This document shows, piece after piece, positions 15,669 to 24,232 of a stretch of DNA of 64,000 nucleotides. The position numbers were made by a program, and so were the translations under genes. Location of the stretch: assembly GCF_010671595.1 (NCBI RefSeq), contig NZ_JAABOP010000004.1, positions 248,001-312,000 on the forward strand. Reading direction: 5' to 3'. The notes under the pieces are model-generated. The model saw only the letters and a list, made by a program, of their open reading frames with translations, did no database searches and had not been told where the DNA came from. Numbering within the stretch: position 1 is the first letter of the stretch; the number at the start of each line of letters is the position of its first letter. The stretch comes from Muriicola jejuensis (GTDB lineage: Bacteria > Bacteroidota > Bacteroidia > Flavobacteriales > Flavobacteriaceae).

Positions 15669-16676
15669 TCAAATGACCTGAAAACCACAGGCAAAAGGGT
15701 CCGCCTCATCGATGGTGATCCTATTATACCCGGTGGTCCTGGCCCACCCCTGAATACCGGGGATGATTGCCTTGTGCTCCCCTACCCGGGCCTGCTTTTC
15801 TACAGTCCCTGTAAAAGTAGAACCAATGATGCTTTCGTGTACAAAGGGTTCTCCCTCCTTTAATTTGCCCTGGGCGTACCATTGGGCCATCCTGGCCGAT
15901 GTACCCGTACCACAGGGGGAACGGTCGATAGCCTTGTCTCCGTAAAATACCGCATTACGGGTAGTTGAAGTAGAGGAGATGGGCGTTCCTGTCCACATGA
16001 GGTGACTCACATCCCGGATCGTGTGGTTCTCCGGATGTACGAATCGATCCGGATACTTTTCATTGATTCGCTGGCGTATGGCCGGACTGAGTTGGACAAG
16101 TTGTCCCGCACTAAAATGCGATAGTCCGGGATAATTCTCTTGTGGGTCGATGATCGCGTAATAATTCCCTCCGTAGGCAACATCAAAGGTCAGAGGACCT
16201 AATACAGGACAGTTCACTTCCAATTTCTCTGCTGCCAAATAAGAGGGTACATTTTCGAGTTTTACCCAGGAGACCTTTCCTTTATCCATCCCGTATGTGG
16301 CCACGATTGTTCCGGCCGGGGCTTCCATTCGCACCACCCCATGAGTCCTGGGAAGGATCACCTTTTCCTCGATGGCCATAGTGATAGTGCCTATGGCGCC
16401 ATGACCGCACATAGGCAGGCATCCACTAGTCTCGATAAAGAGGATTCCGAAGTCGTTTTCGGGATCGACCGGAGGATAGAGGATACTCCCGCTCATCATG
16501 TCGTGACCCCGGGGTTCGAACATAAGGCCCTTGCGGATCCAGTCGTATTCCCTGAGAAAATGTTGTCTTTTCTCACTCATGGTTTTACCCTTGAGCTCCG
16601 GACCTCCTTTGACCACCAACCTAACCGGATTTCCACAAGTATGTCCGTCTACGCAATAAAATGTCTGAAGCGCCAT
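15669..16676 (-). CDS. 4-hydroxyproline 2-epimerase (proline racemase family)
   Basis: The 335-residue enzyme belongs to the proline racemase superfamily. Both catalytic cysteines are present: C90 in MCGHGAIG and C255 in DRSPCGTGTS. Two Cys distinguish the epimerases/racemases from the trans-3-hydroxyproline dehydratases, which have Thr or Ser at one position. With its operon partners it most likely converts trans-4-hydroxy-L-proline to cis-4-hydroxy-D-proline, the first step of hydroxyproline catabolism. It is the last gene of a three-gene reverse operon, six bases after the aldehyde dehydrogenase. ATG 16676 is the natural start. Confidence 0.92.
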   Translation of the reverse strand: MALQTFYCVDGHTCGNPVRLVVKGGPELKGKTMSEKRQHFLREYDWIRKGLMFEPRGHDMMSGSILYPPVDPENDFGILFIETSGCLPMCGHGAIGTITMAIEEKVILPRTHGVVRMEAPAGTIVATYGMDKGKVSWVKLENVPSYLAAEKLEVNCPVLGPLTFDVAYGGNYYAIIDPQENYPGLSHFSAGQLVQLSPAIRQRINEKYPDRFVHPENHTIRDVSHLMWTGTPISSTSTTRNAVFYGDKAIDRSPCGTGTSARMAQWYAQGKLKEGEPFVHESIIGSTFTGTVEKQARVGEHKAIIPGIQGWARTTGYNRITIDEADPFACGFQVI

Positions 16677-16682
16677 GGATTC

Positions 16683-18266
16683 TTATACTTTATCGTGTGA
16701 AAGCCTGCCGTCTAAGCGCCTGAGTAGGTTCAGGGGATTGGCGTTCTGTAGGGCCGGCGGCAGAAGGGAGTCCGGGCAATTCTGGAAACACACCGGCCTG
16801 AGCCAGCGATTGATGGCGTCCTCCCCTACAGCGGTGAATCTGCTATCTGTAGTGGCCGGATACGGCCCGCCGTGATGCATGGAGGCGCAAACCTCCACTC
16901 CGGTGGGCACCCCGTTAAAGATGAGTCGGCCTACCCTGTCTTTCAGCTGTCTCAGCAGAAAATCGTATCCCTCCATTTCTTCAGGAGTACCGATAACAGA
17001 AGCCGTGAGTTGTCCTTCAATCAAAGCAACGGATCGTTCCAGTTCTTCTATGTCCCGGCATTCTACCAGGAGGGAAAAAGGTCCAAAGACTTCCTGATGC
17101 AGCTTGGAATTTTCCCTGAATTCGGAGGCCTTAACTTTTAATATCGTCGGCCTGCCCACATTGGCCTCAACGGGTTGGGTATGCTCTGCGATCACTTCCG
17201 TTCCTTTCTGAAGCCTGGCCTGTTCTTTTCCTTTGTTGAATTTATCCGCTATATCAGGATGCAACATGGACGAAGGGACCACCTTAAGGATCTCCTGGGA
17301 AAGGAGGTCAGAAAAAAGATCCAGGTTCTGATTTTTTATTCCCATCAGGATCCCCGGGTTCGTACAGAATTGTCCGCTACCCAGTGTCACCGATCCGGCA
17401 ATGGTTCCGGCCCATTTCTCTTTTTCTTTTTTAAGGATCTCAGGCAGCAGGATAACGGGATTCACGCTTCCCATTTCCGCAAAGACAGGGATGGGTTCCT
17501 TCCTGGATGCGGCAATATTGAACAGGGCCCTCCCTCCTCCATGACTTCCTGTAAAGCCGACAGCCTTGACCTGCGGATGTTTCACCAGGGCCTCCCCTAC
17601 CTCGTGGCCCTTGCTGTTAAGGTGAGAAAATACACCTTCGGGCAGATTGAGATTCCGAGCCGCTTTTGCGATGGCGGAGGAGACCATATTCCCTGTCCCT
17701 GCATGCATGGGGTGTCCTTTTACGATCACAGGGCACCCTGCAGCCAGGGCACTCGCCGTATCCCCACCGGCGGAAGAGTAAGCCAATGGAAAATTACTGG
17801 CCCCGAAGACCACTACGGGACCGATAGGAACCATCATCTTCCGGAGGTCTACTTTGGGGTTGGGTTTCCGATCGGGTTTGGCTGTATCAATACTGGGCTG
17901 AACATAGGATCCATCCTCCACCAGGCCGGCGTACAATTCCAGCTGGCCAATGGTCCTGGCGCGTTCCCCCTTTGCCCTGCCCTCCGGCAATCCTGATTCT
18001 GAACAATACAGACCGATCAGGTCATCCCCCAGGGCGGAGATCTCCGAAGCGATCCCCCGAAGGAAAGCGGCCCTTACCTCTCTTCCAGACTCCGCATAAA
18101 AAGGGGCCGCATGGTGTGCGAGTTTTACGGCTTCTTCGACCTCCTCTTTGGAAGCCTCATAAAATACCGTCTCGTTTTCCCGATTCAAAATGGGATTGAT
18201 GGTTTTGAAGGTGACCTTTCCCCTCTGGGTCCTGTTGTATCCAATGATATTTTTTCCGTCGAGCAT
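16683..18266 (-). CDS. 2,5-dioxovalerate (alpha-ketoglutaric semialdehyde) dehydrogenase
   Basis: The 527-residue NAD(P)+-dependent aldehyde dehydrogenase has the cofactor loop GFTGSHGGGRALFN, the general-base Glu in FAEMGSVNPV and the nucleophile Cys in GSGQFCTNPG. The length and sequence style fit the alpha-ketoglutaric semialdehyde dehydrogenase group, which oxidises 2,5-dioxovalerate to 2-oxoglutarate at the end of the hydroxyproline route (and of some sugar-acid routes). It sits between the deaminase and the epimerase genes with gaps of 11 and 6 bases, which supports hydroxyproline as the substrate source. Confidence 0.92.
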   Translation of the reverse strand: MLDGKNIIGYNRTQRGKVTFKTINPILNRENETVFYEASKEEVEEAVKLAHHAAPFYAESGREVRAAFLRGIASEISALGDDLIGLYCSESGLPEGRAKGERARTIGQLELYAGLVEDGSYVQPSIDTAKPDRKPNPKVDLRKMMVPIGPVVVFGASNFPLAYSSAGGDTASALAAGCPVIVKGHPMHAGTGNMVSSAIAKAARNLNLPEGVFSHLNSKGHEVGEALVKHPQVKAVGFTGSHGGGRALFNIAASRKEPIPVFAEMGSVNPVILLPEILKKEKEKWAGTIAGSVTLGSGQFCTNPGILMGIKNQNLDLFSDLLSQEILKVVPSSMLHPDIADKFNKGKEQARLQKGTEVIAEHTQPVEANVGRPTILKVKASEFRENSKLHQEVFGPFSLLVECRDIEELERSVALIEGQLTASVIGTPEEMEGYDFLLRQLKDRVGRLIFNGVPTGVEVCASMHHGGPYPATTDSRFTAVGEDAINRWLRPVCFQNCPDSLLPPALQNANPLNLLRRLDGRLSHDKV

Positions 18267-18277
18267 TTTCTTTTCTT

Positions 18278-19195
18278 CTAATTCGTCAGGTTCAGACCAG
18301 ATAAGGCCGGCCTGTTAGTCAGAGCCGTATCGATGATCCGTTGAACCCTTTCTCTTTCCGCCCCTTGGAGAGGAAGCCTTGGTGCCCTCACGTACTCACT
18401 GCCCAGGCCGGTAGCTACTTCAGCCAGCTTGATGTTTTGCACCAATTGCGGACTGATGTCGAGTTCGAGCAGAGGCATAAACCACCTGTAAAGGGCGAGT
18501 GCTTCCTTGTAGTGTCCCGTTTTAGCCAGATGGTAGATGGCAACGGTCTCCTCGGGAAAAGCACATACCAGGCCGGCTACCCAACCGTCTGCCCCGGCCA
18601 CCAGGCTTTCATACGCCAGTGTATCCACCCCGCAGAGAATTTTCAGGCGGTCCCCGAATTGGTTTCGCAGGCGGGTGATATTCGTGATATCGCGCGTAGA
18701 CTCCTTGACGGCCTGTATGTTCGGAAAGCGCAACAACTTCTCGAACATGGGGAGGGTCACTTCTATCCCATAGTCCACAGGGTTGTTGTAGATCATGATG
18801 GGAAGATCCGTGCTATCAGCCACCACTGAAAAGTAGGTGACGGTCTCCTTTTCATTGGCTTTGTAGCGCATGGGAGGCAGCATCATCAAGCCGTCAGCCC
18901 CGAACCTGGCCGCATTTTCCGCAGCCCGGATAGCCCCTTTCGTGGATTGCTCCGCTATGTTGATGATCACAGGTACATCCTCTCCCACGCTCTCTACCGT
19001 TGTCCTGACCAGGATTTCCTTTTCACCCTCTTCCAGGGTACTCGCCTCCCCGAGGGTGCCACCTAGGATGATCCCGCTGACCCCTGCGTTCACCTGTACT
19101 TTTATATTCTTCAGGAATAGGTCGAGGTCCAGGGTATCCTCTTTCGTGAATTTCGTGGTCACAGCCGGCATGACCCCTTCCCATACTACTCTCAT
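18278..19195 (-). CDS. DapA-family 1-pyrroline-4-hydroxy-2-carboxylate deaminase (probable)
   Basis: The 305-residue TIM-barrel protein of the dihydrodipicolinate synthase family has the Schiff-base Lys in QAVKESTRDI, the Tyr in PIMIYNNPVDYG and the GGTLGEASTLEEGEKE segment. In an operon with hydroxyproline epimerase and ketoglutaric semialdehyde dehydrogenase the fitting role is deamination of 1-pyrroline-4-hydroxy-2-carboxylate to 2,5-dioxovalerate; the family alone would also allow an aldolase. It is the first gene of the operon. ATG 19195 gives the standard family start MRVVWEGVMPA; a possible start at 19267 would add 24 residues. Confidence 0.85.
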   Translation of the reverse strand: MRVVWEGVMPAVTTKFTKEDTLDLDLFLKNIKVQVNAGVSGIILGGTLGEASTLEEGEKEILVRTTVESVGEDVPVIINIAEQSTKGAIRAAENAARFGADGLMMLPPMRYKANEKETVTYFSVVADSTDLPIMIYNNPVDYGIEVTLPMFEKLLRFPNIQAVKESTRDITNITRLRNQFGDRLKILCGVDTLAYESLVAGADGWVAGLVCAFPEETVAIYHLAKTGHYKEALALYRWFMPLLELDISPQLVQNIKLAEVATGLGSEYVRAPRLPLQGAERERVQRIIDTALTNRPALSGLNLTN

Positions 19196-19340
19196 ATTGC
19201 TTGGACTTAGAGATGCAAAGTACATTACTTTCTCTGCAAACACAAGTGTTCCACCCTCCGAATTCAACTTTTGATTTCATGCCTGAAGCACTTGATTTTC
19301 AGCGATTCACAAGAGTAACGCCCGGGAATTTTAAGACACT

Positions 19341-19375
19341 TTTGGTACATATTCTGAGAGTTTTACCTATTTTTG
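19341..19375 (+). promoter_or_regulatory. Bacteroidetes-type promoter of the M28 peptidase gene
   Basis: TTTG at 19341-19344 and TATTTTTG at 19368-19375 fit the -33 and -7 elements with a 23-base spacer. Transcription would begin around 19382, about 13 bases before the ATG. Confidence 0.55.
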
Positions 19376-19394
19376 GGCCACTTAAAAATCCGTG

Positions 19395-20957
19395 ATGACA
19401 AAGTATTTGTACCTAATGGGCCTGATCTGTGTGGCCGCATGTAATTCTACCAGCAAGACATCGAGCGCACCTGCTGTTTCCATTTCTCCTGCTGACCCGG
19501 TTCTCTACGCGGGCACCATTACAGAGGGAGAACTCAAAGATCACTTGTATACCTATGCTTCGGATGAATTTGAAGGCAGGGAAACCGGCAAGGAAGGCCA
19601 GAAAAAAGCGGTCAACTATCTGCGTCAGCATTATGTGGACCTCGGTATTCCCGCCGCACAGGAAAACGGGGACTATTTCCAGAAGGTACCTCTGGAGATT
19701 CCGGTGCTTCCCGAAGGTTACATGGTTATAAACGGGAAGAATTTCACGGCCGGAGAAGATTTTACCCCGTCTGATCCCATAGAAAGTTCTTTCGATGAAA
19801 TCGTCTATGCAGGCTACGGAATAGACACCCCTGAATATTCGGACTACCAAAATCTCGACGTGCGCGGGAAAATACTTTTAATAAGATCTGGCGAACCGAA
19901 AAATGCAGACGGCACCTATGTGATTTCCGGATCCGATAAACCCTCTGAATGGAGTGTGATCACGGAAGATCCTCCCGGGAGAAAGGCTAAAGTGGCCGGG
20001 GCCAAAGGGGCCAGGGCCGTTTTATATCTGGATCTGGATTATTTTGATCAGATTCTGGCGTATTACAAACAGAGTAAGAAAAGTACCCGTCGCAGGATGA
20101 TCATCAAGGATCAGGACGAGTCGGCCGCCACGGTATTTATAAGCGAAGCCATGGCTAAAACCATTATACCCAATCTGGATGATCTGAAAAGCTCTGTGAT
20201 TCGCAAGGCGGACATAGCGCTTTCCCTGAAATCAGACAATGAGCAGATCGATACGGAGAATGTAGTGGCCTATATCAAAGGTTCTGAAAAACCCGATGAA
20301 TACGTGGTCATCTCCTCCCATCTGGACCATATAGGAATCTCCAGAGATGGAAGTATCAATAACGGGGCTGATGACGACGGCTCAGGTTCGGTCGCCCTTC
20401 TGGAGATCGCAGAGGCCTTCCAGAAAGCAGTTGAGGCGGGGAACAGACCCAAACGCTCCATAGTATTCCTTCATGTTACCGGAGAAGAGAAAGGCCTGCT
20501 TGGATCCAGGTACTACACGGATTACGATCCTATCTTTCCCCTGGAAAAAACGGTCGCTAACCTGAATATCGACATGATCGGCCGAATAGACCCCAACAGG
20601 AAAGGCGATCGCAACTATATTTATCTGATCGGTTCTGACAAGCTCAGTTCAGAACTACACAGCCTTTCCGAGAGGATCAATGAAGAGTATGCCCAGATCA
20701 GCCTGGATTATACCTACAATAATGAGAATGACCCCAACAGGTTCTACTACAGAAGTGATCATTACAACTTTGCGAAGAACAATGTGCCTATCATTTTCTA
20801 CTTCAACGGCACACACGATGACTACCACCGTCCCGGGGATACTCCGGACAAAATCAATTACGACCTGCTCACCAATCGTGCCCGACTGATCTTCCATACG
20901 GCCTGGGCAGTGGCAAACCGGGATCAAAGAGTGAAAGTCGATAAGCTTTCGAAATAG
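19395..20957 (+). CDS. M28 family zinc aminopeptidase, lipoprotein
   Basis: The 520-residue protein starts at ATG 19395 (a GTG directly before it is unlikely) with a lipobox LICVAAC, so it should be lipid-anchored in the envelope. A protease-associated (PA) domain occupies about 120-260. The M28 peptidase domain follows, with the zinc ligands in SSHLDHIG, NNGADDDGSGS, TGEEKGLLGS, NIDMIGR and near the end THDDYHRPGDT. It removes N-terminal amino acids from peptides. It is monocistronic, with its own promoter and a terminator 30 bases after the stop. Confidence 0.92.
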   Translation: MTKYLYLMGLICVAACNSTSKTSSAPAVSISPADPVLYAGTITEGELKDHLYTYASDEFEGRETGKEGQKKAVNYLRQHYVDLGIPAAQENGDYFQKVPLEIPVLPEGYMVINGKNFTAGEDFTPSDPIESSFDEIVYAGYGIDTPEYSDYQNLDVRGKILLIRSGEPKNADGTYVISGSDKPSEWSVITEDPPGRKAKVAGAKGARAVLYLDLDYFDQILAYYKQSKKSTRRRMIIKDQDESAATVFISEAMAKTIIPNLDDLKSSVIRKADIALSLKSDNEQIDTENVVAYIKGSEKPDEYVVISSHLDHIGISRDGSINNGADDDGSGSVALLEIAEAFQKAVEAGNRPKRSIVFLHVTGEEKGLLGSRYYTDYDPIFPLEKTVANLNIDMIGRIDPNRKGDRNYIYLIGSDKLSSELHSLSERINEEYAQISLDYTYNNENDPNRFYYRSDHYNFAKNNVPIIFYFNGTHDDYHRPGDTPDKINYDLLTNRARLIFHTAWAVANRDQRVKVDKLSK

Positions 20958-20988
20958 AAGGTCCCAAATAAATCACAGATCGTATAAC

Positions 20989-21020
20989 AAAAAACCCCGC
21001 AAAAATGCGGGTTTTTTTTT
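20989..21020 (+). terminator. Rho-independent terminator of the M28 peptidase gene
   Basis: AACCCCGCA and TGCGGGTTTT form a GC-rich stem with an A-rich loop, followed by a run of nine or more T. Confidence 0.88.
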
Positions 21021-21055
21021 ACGTGTAATCCGGCAGGTGCGTGGGATACAATGAA

Positions 21056-21082
21056 AAGTCCCGCTTTTGATGAGCGGGACTT
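21056..21082 (-). terminator. Terminator behind tRNA-His
   Basis: AAGTCCCGCT (21056-21065) and AGCGGGACTT (21073-21082) form a perfect 10-base stem with a 7-base loop, placed 10 bases past the 3' end of the tRNA on the reverse strand. The T-run is short. Confidence 0.7.
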
Positions 21083-21092
21083 CGAGCTTTTG

Positions 21093-21167
21093 GGTGGAAG
21101 ACCGGGCTCGAACCGGCGACCTCTGGAACCACAATCCAGCGCTCTAACCAACTGAGCTACAACCACC
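21093..21167 (-). tRNA. tRNA-His (anticodon GTG)
   Basis: The reverse strand gives a cloverleaf with the extra 5' G (-1) opposite C73 typical of histidine tRNA, D-loop AGTTGGTTA, anticodon loop TTGTGGT with GTG (21130-21132) and T-loop TTCGAGC. CCA is not encoded. The acceptor stem as read has two adjacent U-U oppositions near its base (GTGGTTG against CTTCCAC). Confidence 0.95.
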
Positions 21168-21182
21168 ATCAATAAGCGGTGG

Positions 21183-21213
21183 CAAAGGTAATTTTTTTTA
21201 CGCAATACGTCAA
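21183..21213 (-). promoter_or_regulatory. Promoter of tRNA-His
   Basis: On the reverse strand TTG(ACG) at 21213-21211 and TACCTTTG at 21190-21183 are separated by exactly 20 bases, a full match to the Bacteroidetes primary promoter. The -33 element has the same TTGACG extension as the tRNA-Met promoter. Confidence 0.75.
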
Positions 21214-21413
21214 CATAAAACCATCGATATTTTCAAAGGGAGCATGCAAAACGAAGGGAACCACTCCGCTTTTCGTCTATGAATAAATAGGTGTTTATTT
21301 CGGCCAAAAGATCACAAATATCGATATAACACACAAAAAATGGCATTTCACAACAATTATTAGAACAGGCCTCCCTCCAGAACTATTTTTATGACTGTTT
21401 GATATTATAAGGT

Positions 21414-23501
21414 ATGCGCCTTCTGGCAATTTCTCTTTCCGGCCGATCCAAAAGCTTTTGTAAAGCTTTGTACTGCCTCGCGTTTTTGCTTGCTGCATCG
21501 CCAGGCAATGCTCAGGCGTCGAAGGTTGAAGAATTGCGTGCCGAGATCAAAAAACAGCAAGACAAAATCGATTTCAAGGTCACCGATACACTCTATATCG
21601 ACCTCCTGAATGACCTGGCAAAAGAAATTCGTTTCTACAATGCGGACAGCCTGCTCAGCCTGTCTGAGAAAGCCCTTGAATACAGCAAGAAAGCCGATTA
21701 CACAAGAGGGCAAAGTATGGCTTACCTGCGTCAGGGCGATTATTACTCTGACAAAGGAGAACGGGATGCGGCCATCAACAATTTCACCAAGGCCCTGATC
21801 CTGTCGAGGAATATGGAGGACAATGCCCTGACCCTGAGGATCATCAACAACCTGGCAACAGAATATTCCTATAACGGCGATTATGCCAAGTCCCTGAACA
21901 ACTACCTGGAAGGGGTTGAGATGGCTGAACTAAAAGGAGAAAAGGAAATGTTGTCCATCCTGAATGAAAATATCGCAGCCTTGTACGAGTCCCAGGAAGA
22001 TCACGAACAAGCCCTGATTTTCTACCAGAAAGCAAAAAAACTGAACGATGAGATAGGCAATGATATCAGTTCAGCAGAGACCATGAGTAACCTGGCCTCC
22101 CTCTATGCCGAAATGGGGAAACTCGATTATGCAATGTTCAATGTGAACAGAAGTATTTCCATTTTTGAAAAACACCGCGTAATGGACTGGCTGGCCTATG
22201 CGTACGAAACCAAGGGCAAGGTCTATCTCAAGCAAAATAAGTATCAGTGGGCTCTTTACTGGTACAAACAAGGCGAATTGATTCACCAGGAACTGGATGA
22301 CGACAGGGGAAAGATCCACCTGTACAATGGTATAGCGGAAGCTTATCTTGGACAAGGAATTGACAGCCTGTCTCAGAAATACGCCATGGAGGCCTATGAT
22401 ATTTCCAATCAGATCAAATTTCCGGAAGGAATTAGGGACTGCGCCTATACGTTATACAAGATCAACAAGAAAAACGGGGATTTTGAAAAATCTCTGGCCT
22501 TTCACGAGATCTTCCAGGACATTACCGAGACCCTCCACCGAACGGAAAACAAAAAGAGCCTTACCCTGCTCAAGACCCGGGCCGAATACGATCAGCAAAA
22601 ACAAGAGCTTATCGAAGCTAACCAAAAAGCCCTGGCCAAGCAACGCGGCCTCATCTATGCGGCCATCATTGTCCTGATCATCTTTGCCATCATTACCTTT
22701 TTTATAAAGAGGGCGGAAAAGATCCAAAAGAGGCTCAACGCCGAATTGCAGGCAAAGAAAGAGATCCTGGAAGAACACGAAGCGGCCCTGGTAGACAGCA
22801 ACGATACAAAGACCAAGCTTTTCTCCATCATCGGTCACGATCTCAGAGGGCCTATCGGCTCTCTGCAGGGATTACTGCAGATGTTTAGTGACGGGGAAAT
22901 GACCAAGGATGAATTTTTTCAGTTCATCCCCAAGCTAAAAAGCGATGTGGACCATATCTATTTTACCCTCAACAACCTGCTTTCCTGGGGTAACTCCCAG
23001 ATGAACGGAGCAACGATCAAACCCAGTGTTTTTGCGCTTGAATCCCTGGTAGACGACAATATCAATTTGCTTTCGGAACTGGCGAAATCCAAATCCATAA
23101 AGATCGTCAGCGAGCTTTCAGGTAATACCCTGATCTGGTCCGACAGTAACCAGATAGACATCGTGATCAGGAACCTGATCAGCAATGCCCTTAAATTCAC
23201 ACCAGACAACGGAATGATCACGATCACGGCAAAGGAAAAGAACGATCTGTGGGAAGTATCCGTAAGGGATACGGGCGTTGGGATGGATAAGGTAACCATC
23301 GAAAAACTCTTTAAAAAGAACTCCAATATTACCACCTACGGAACCAACAATGAAAAAGGTACCGGACTGGGATTATCCCTTTGCAAGGAGATGGTGGAAA
23401 AGAATGGGGGCACCATCTGGGTAGAGAGCGTATTGAGAAAAGGAAGTACCTTCTTTTTCACCCTGCCCAAGGCCGAAGACAAATACAGCCAGGCCAGTTA
23501 A
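21414..23501 (+). CDS. TPR-containing sensor histidine kinase
   Basis: The 695-residue protein has a signal peptide, six or more tetratricopeptide repeats in the periplasm (about 80-390, for example GDYYSDKGERDAAINNFTKA), one transmembrane helix (about 415-435, IYAAIIVLIIFAIITFF), a coiled coil and a cytoplasmic kinase core. The phospho-acceptor is H475 in SIIGHDLRGP; the ATP-binding boxes are IVIRNLISNALKF, VRDTGVGMD and GTGLGLSLCKEM. There is no receiver domain and no response regulator gene beside it, so it is an orphan kinase. Its stop overlaps the convergent bshB1 stop by four bases. Confidence 0.93.
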   Translation: MRLLAISLSGRSKSFCKALYCLAFLLAASPGNAQASKVEELRAEIKKQQDKIDFKVTDTLYIDLLNDLAKEIRFYNADSLLSLSEKALEYSKKADYTRGQSMAYLRQGDYYSDKGERDAAINNFTKALILSRNMEDNALTLRIINNLATEYSYNGDYAKSLNNYLEGVEMAELKGEKEMLSILNENIAALYESQEDHEQALIFYQKAKKLNDEIGNDISSAETMSNLASLYAEMGKLDYAMFNVNRSISIFEKHRVMDWLAYAYETKGKVYLKQNKYQWALYWYKQGELIHQELDDDRGKIHLYNGIAEAYLGQGIDSLSQKYAMEAYDISNQIKFPEGIRDCAYTLYKINKKNGDFEKSLAFHEIFQDITETLHRTENKKSLTLLKTRAEYDQQKQELIEANQKALAKQRGLIYAAIIVLIIFAIITFFIKRAEKIQKRLNAELQAKKEILEEHEAALVDSNDTKTKLFSIIGHDLRGPIGSLQGLLQMFSDGEMTKDEFFQFIPKLKSDVDHIYFTLNNLLSWGNSQMNGATIKPSVFALESLVDDNINLLSELAKSKSIKIVSELSGNTLIWSDSNQIDIVIRNLISNALKFTPDNGMITITAKEKNDLWEVSVRDTGVGMDKVTIEKLFKKNSNITTYGTNNEKGTGLGLSLCKEMVEKNGGTIWVESVLRKGSTFFFTLPKAEDKYSQAS

Positions 23502-24220
23502 AAGATATCACTGAGACTTTTCACCCCGATAAACCGCTCCACGGTAAAACCTTCGGCGTATTCCACACCCACCATCCTGCCCAGGTCACGGGCCCTGTAG
23601 GTAACGCTATCGGTAAAGTTTTTGCTGCTGATAGGCGTATTGGGCTCCTTACTTTTGGGATCGTAGAACTGTGAGGAGTAAGCGCCGATCGCTTCCATCT
23701 TCTTTTCCATAAATCCCGTAATATCCACTACAAAGTCAGGCTTCAGGTTTTTCCATTGTATGTAATGGTAGACCTGTTTCGGACGCCAGGCCTCCTGCCA
23801 CTCATCATCCCCTTCTGCCATGGTATCGATCTTGATCAGGCCACTTAGAAAGCAGGCATGACTTACCAGTTCACTTCCCCTGGCGTGGTCTATATGTCTG
23901 TCGTGTACTGCATTGCAAAGGACAATGTCCGGTCTATAGGTCCTTATTTTTTTTATAAGGGCGAGTTGGTGCTTTTGGTCATTTACAAAAAAACCATCCG
24001 CGAATTCCATATTTTCCCTGACACTAAGCCCCAGGATCTTCGCAGAAGCCTCTGCCTCCCTGTCCCTGATCTCCGCACTTCCCCTGGTTCCGAGCTCACC
24101 CCTCGTCAGGTCGATGATCCCTACCTTCTTCCCCAGGGATATCTCTTTGGCAATGGTTCCTCCTGCGCCCAGTTCCGCGTCATCGGGGTGGGCGCCAAAT
24201 ACAAGTATATCTAATTTCAT
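23498..24220 (-). CDS. bshB1: Bacillithiol biosynthesis deacetylase BshB1
   Basis: The 240-residue PIG-L family zinc deacetylase removes the acetyl group from GlcNAc-malate in bacillithiol synthesis. The zinc motif is GAHPDDAELGAGG, with the third ligand in DRHIDHARGS; LTRGELGTRGS and the C-terminal RARDLGRMVGVEYAEGF are specific to BshB1. It follows the PLP enzyme gene by 12 bases, so the two are probably one transcript, which joins a thiol-making step to sulfur amino acid metabolism. The cofactor itself (bacillithiol) is known from Bacteroidetes; the other bsh genes are not in the window. Confidence 0.95.
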   Translation of the reverse strand: MKLDILVFGAHPDDAELGAGGTIAKEISLGKKVGIIDLTRGELGTRGSAEIRDREAEASAKILGLSVRENMEFADGFFVNDQKHQLALIKKIRTYRPDIVLCNAVHDRHIDHARGSELVSHACFLSGLIKIDTMAEGDDEWQEAWRPKQVYHYIQWKNLKPDFVVDITGFMEKKMEAIGAYSSQFYDPKSKEPNTPISSKNFTDSVTYRARDLGRMVGVEYAEGFTVERFIGVKSLSDIF

Positions 24221-24232
24221 AAAATCGTGATA

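Noticed and set aside
17175-17996. 273-residue open frame antisense to the aldehyde dehydrogenase gene
   Set aside because: It has low-complexity, His/Cys-rich translation without domains, within a clear enzyme gene.
20924-21205. Reverse-strand frame of 93 residues
   Set aside because: It runs through tRNA-His and two terminators and has no family likeness.
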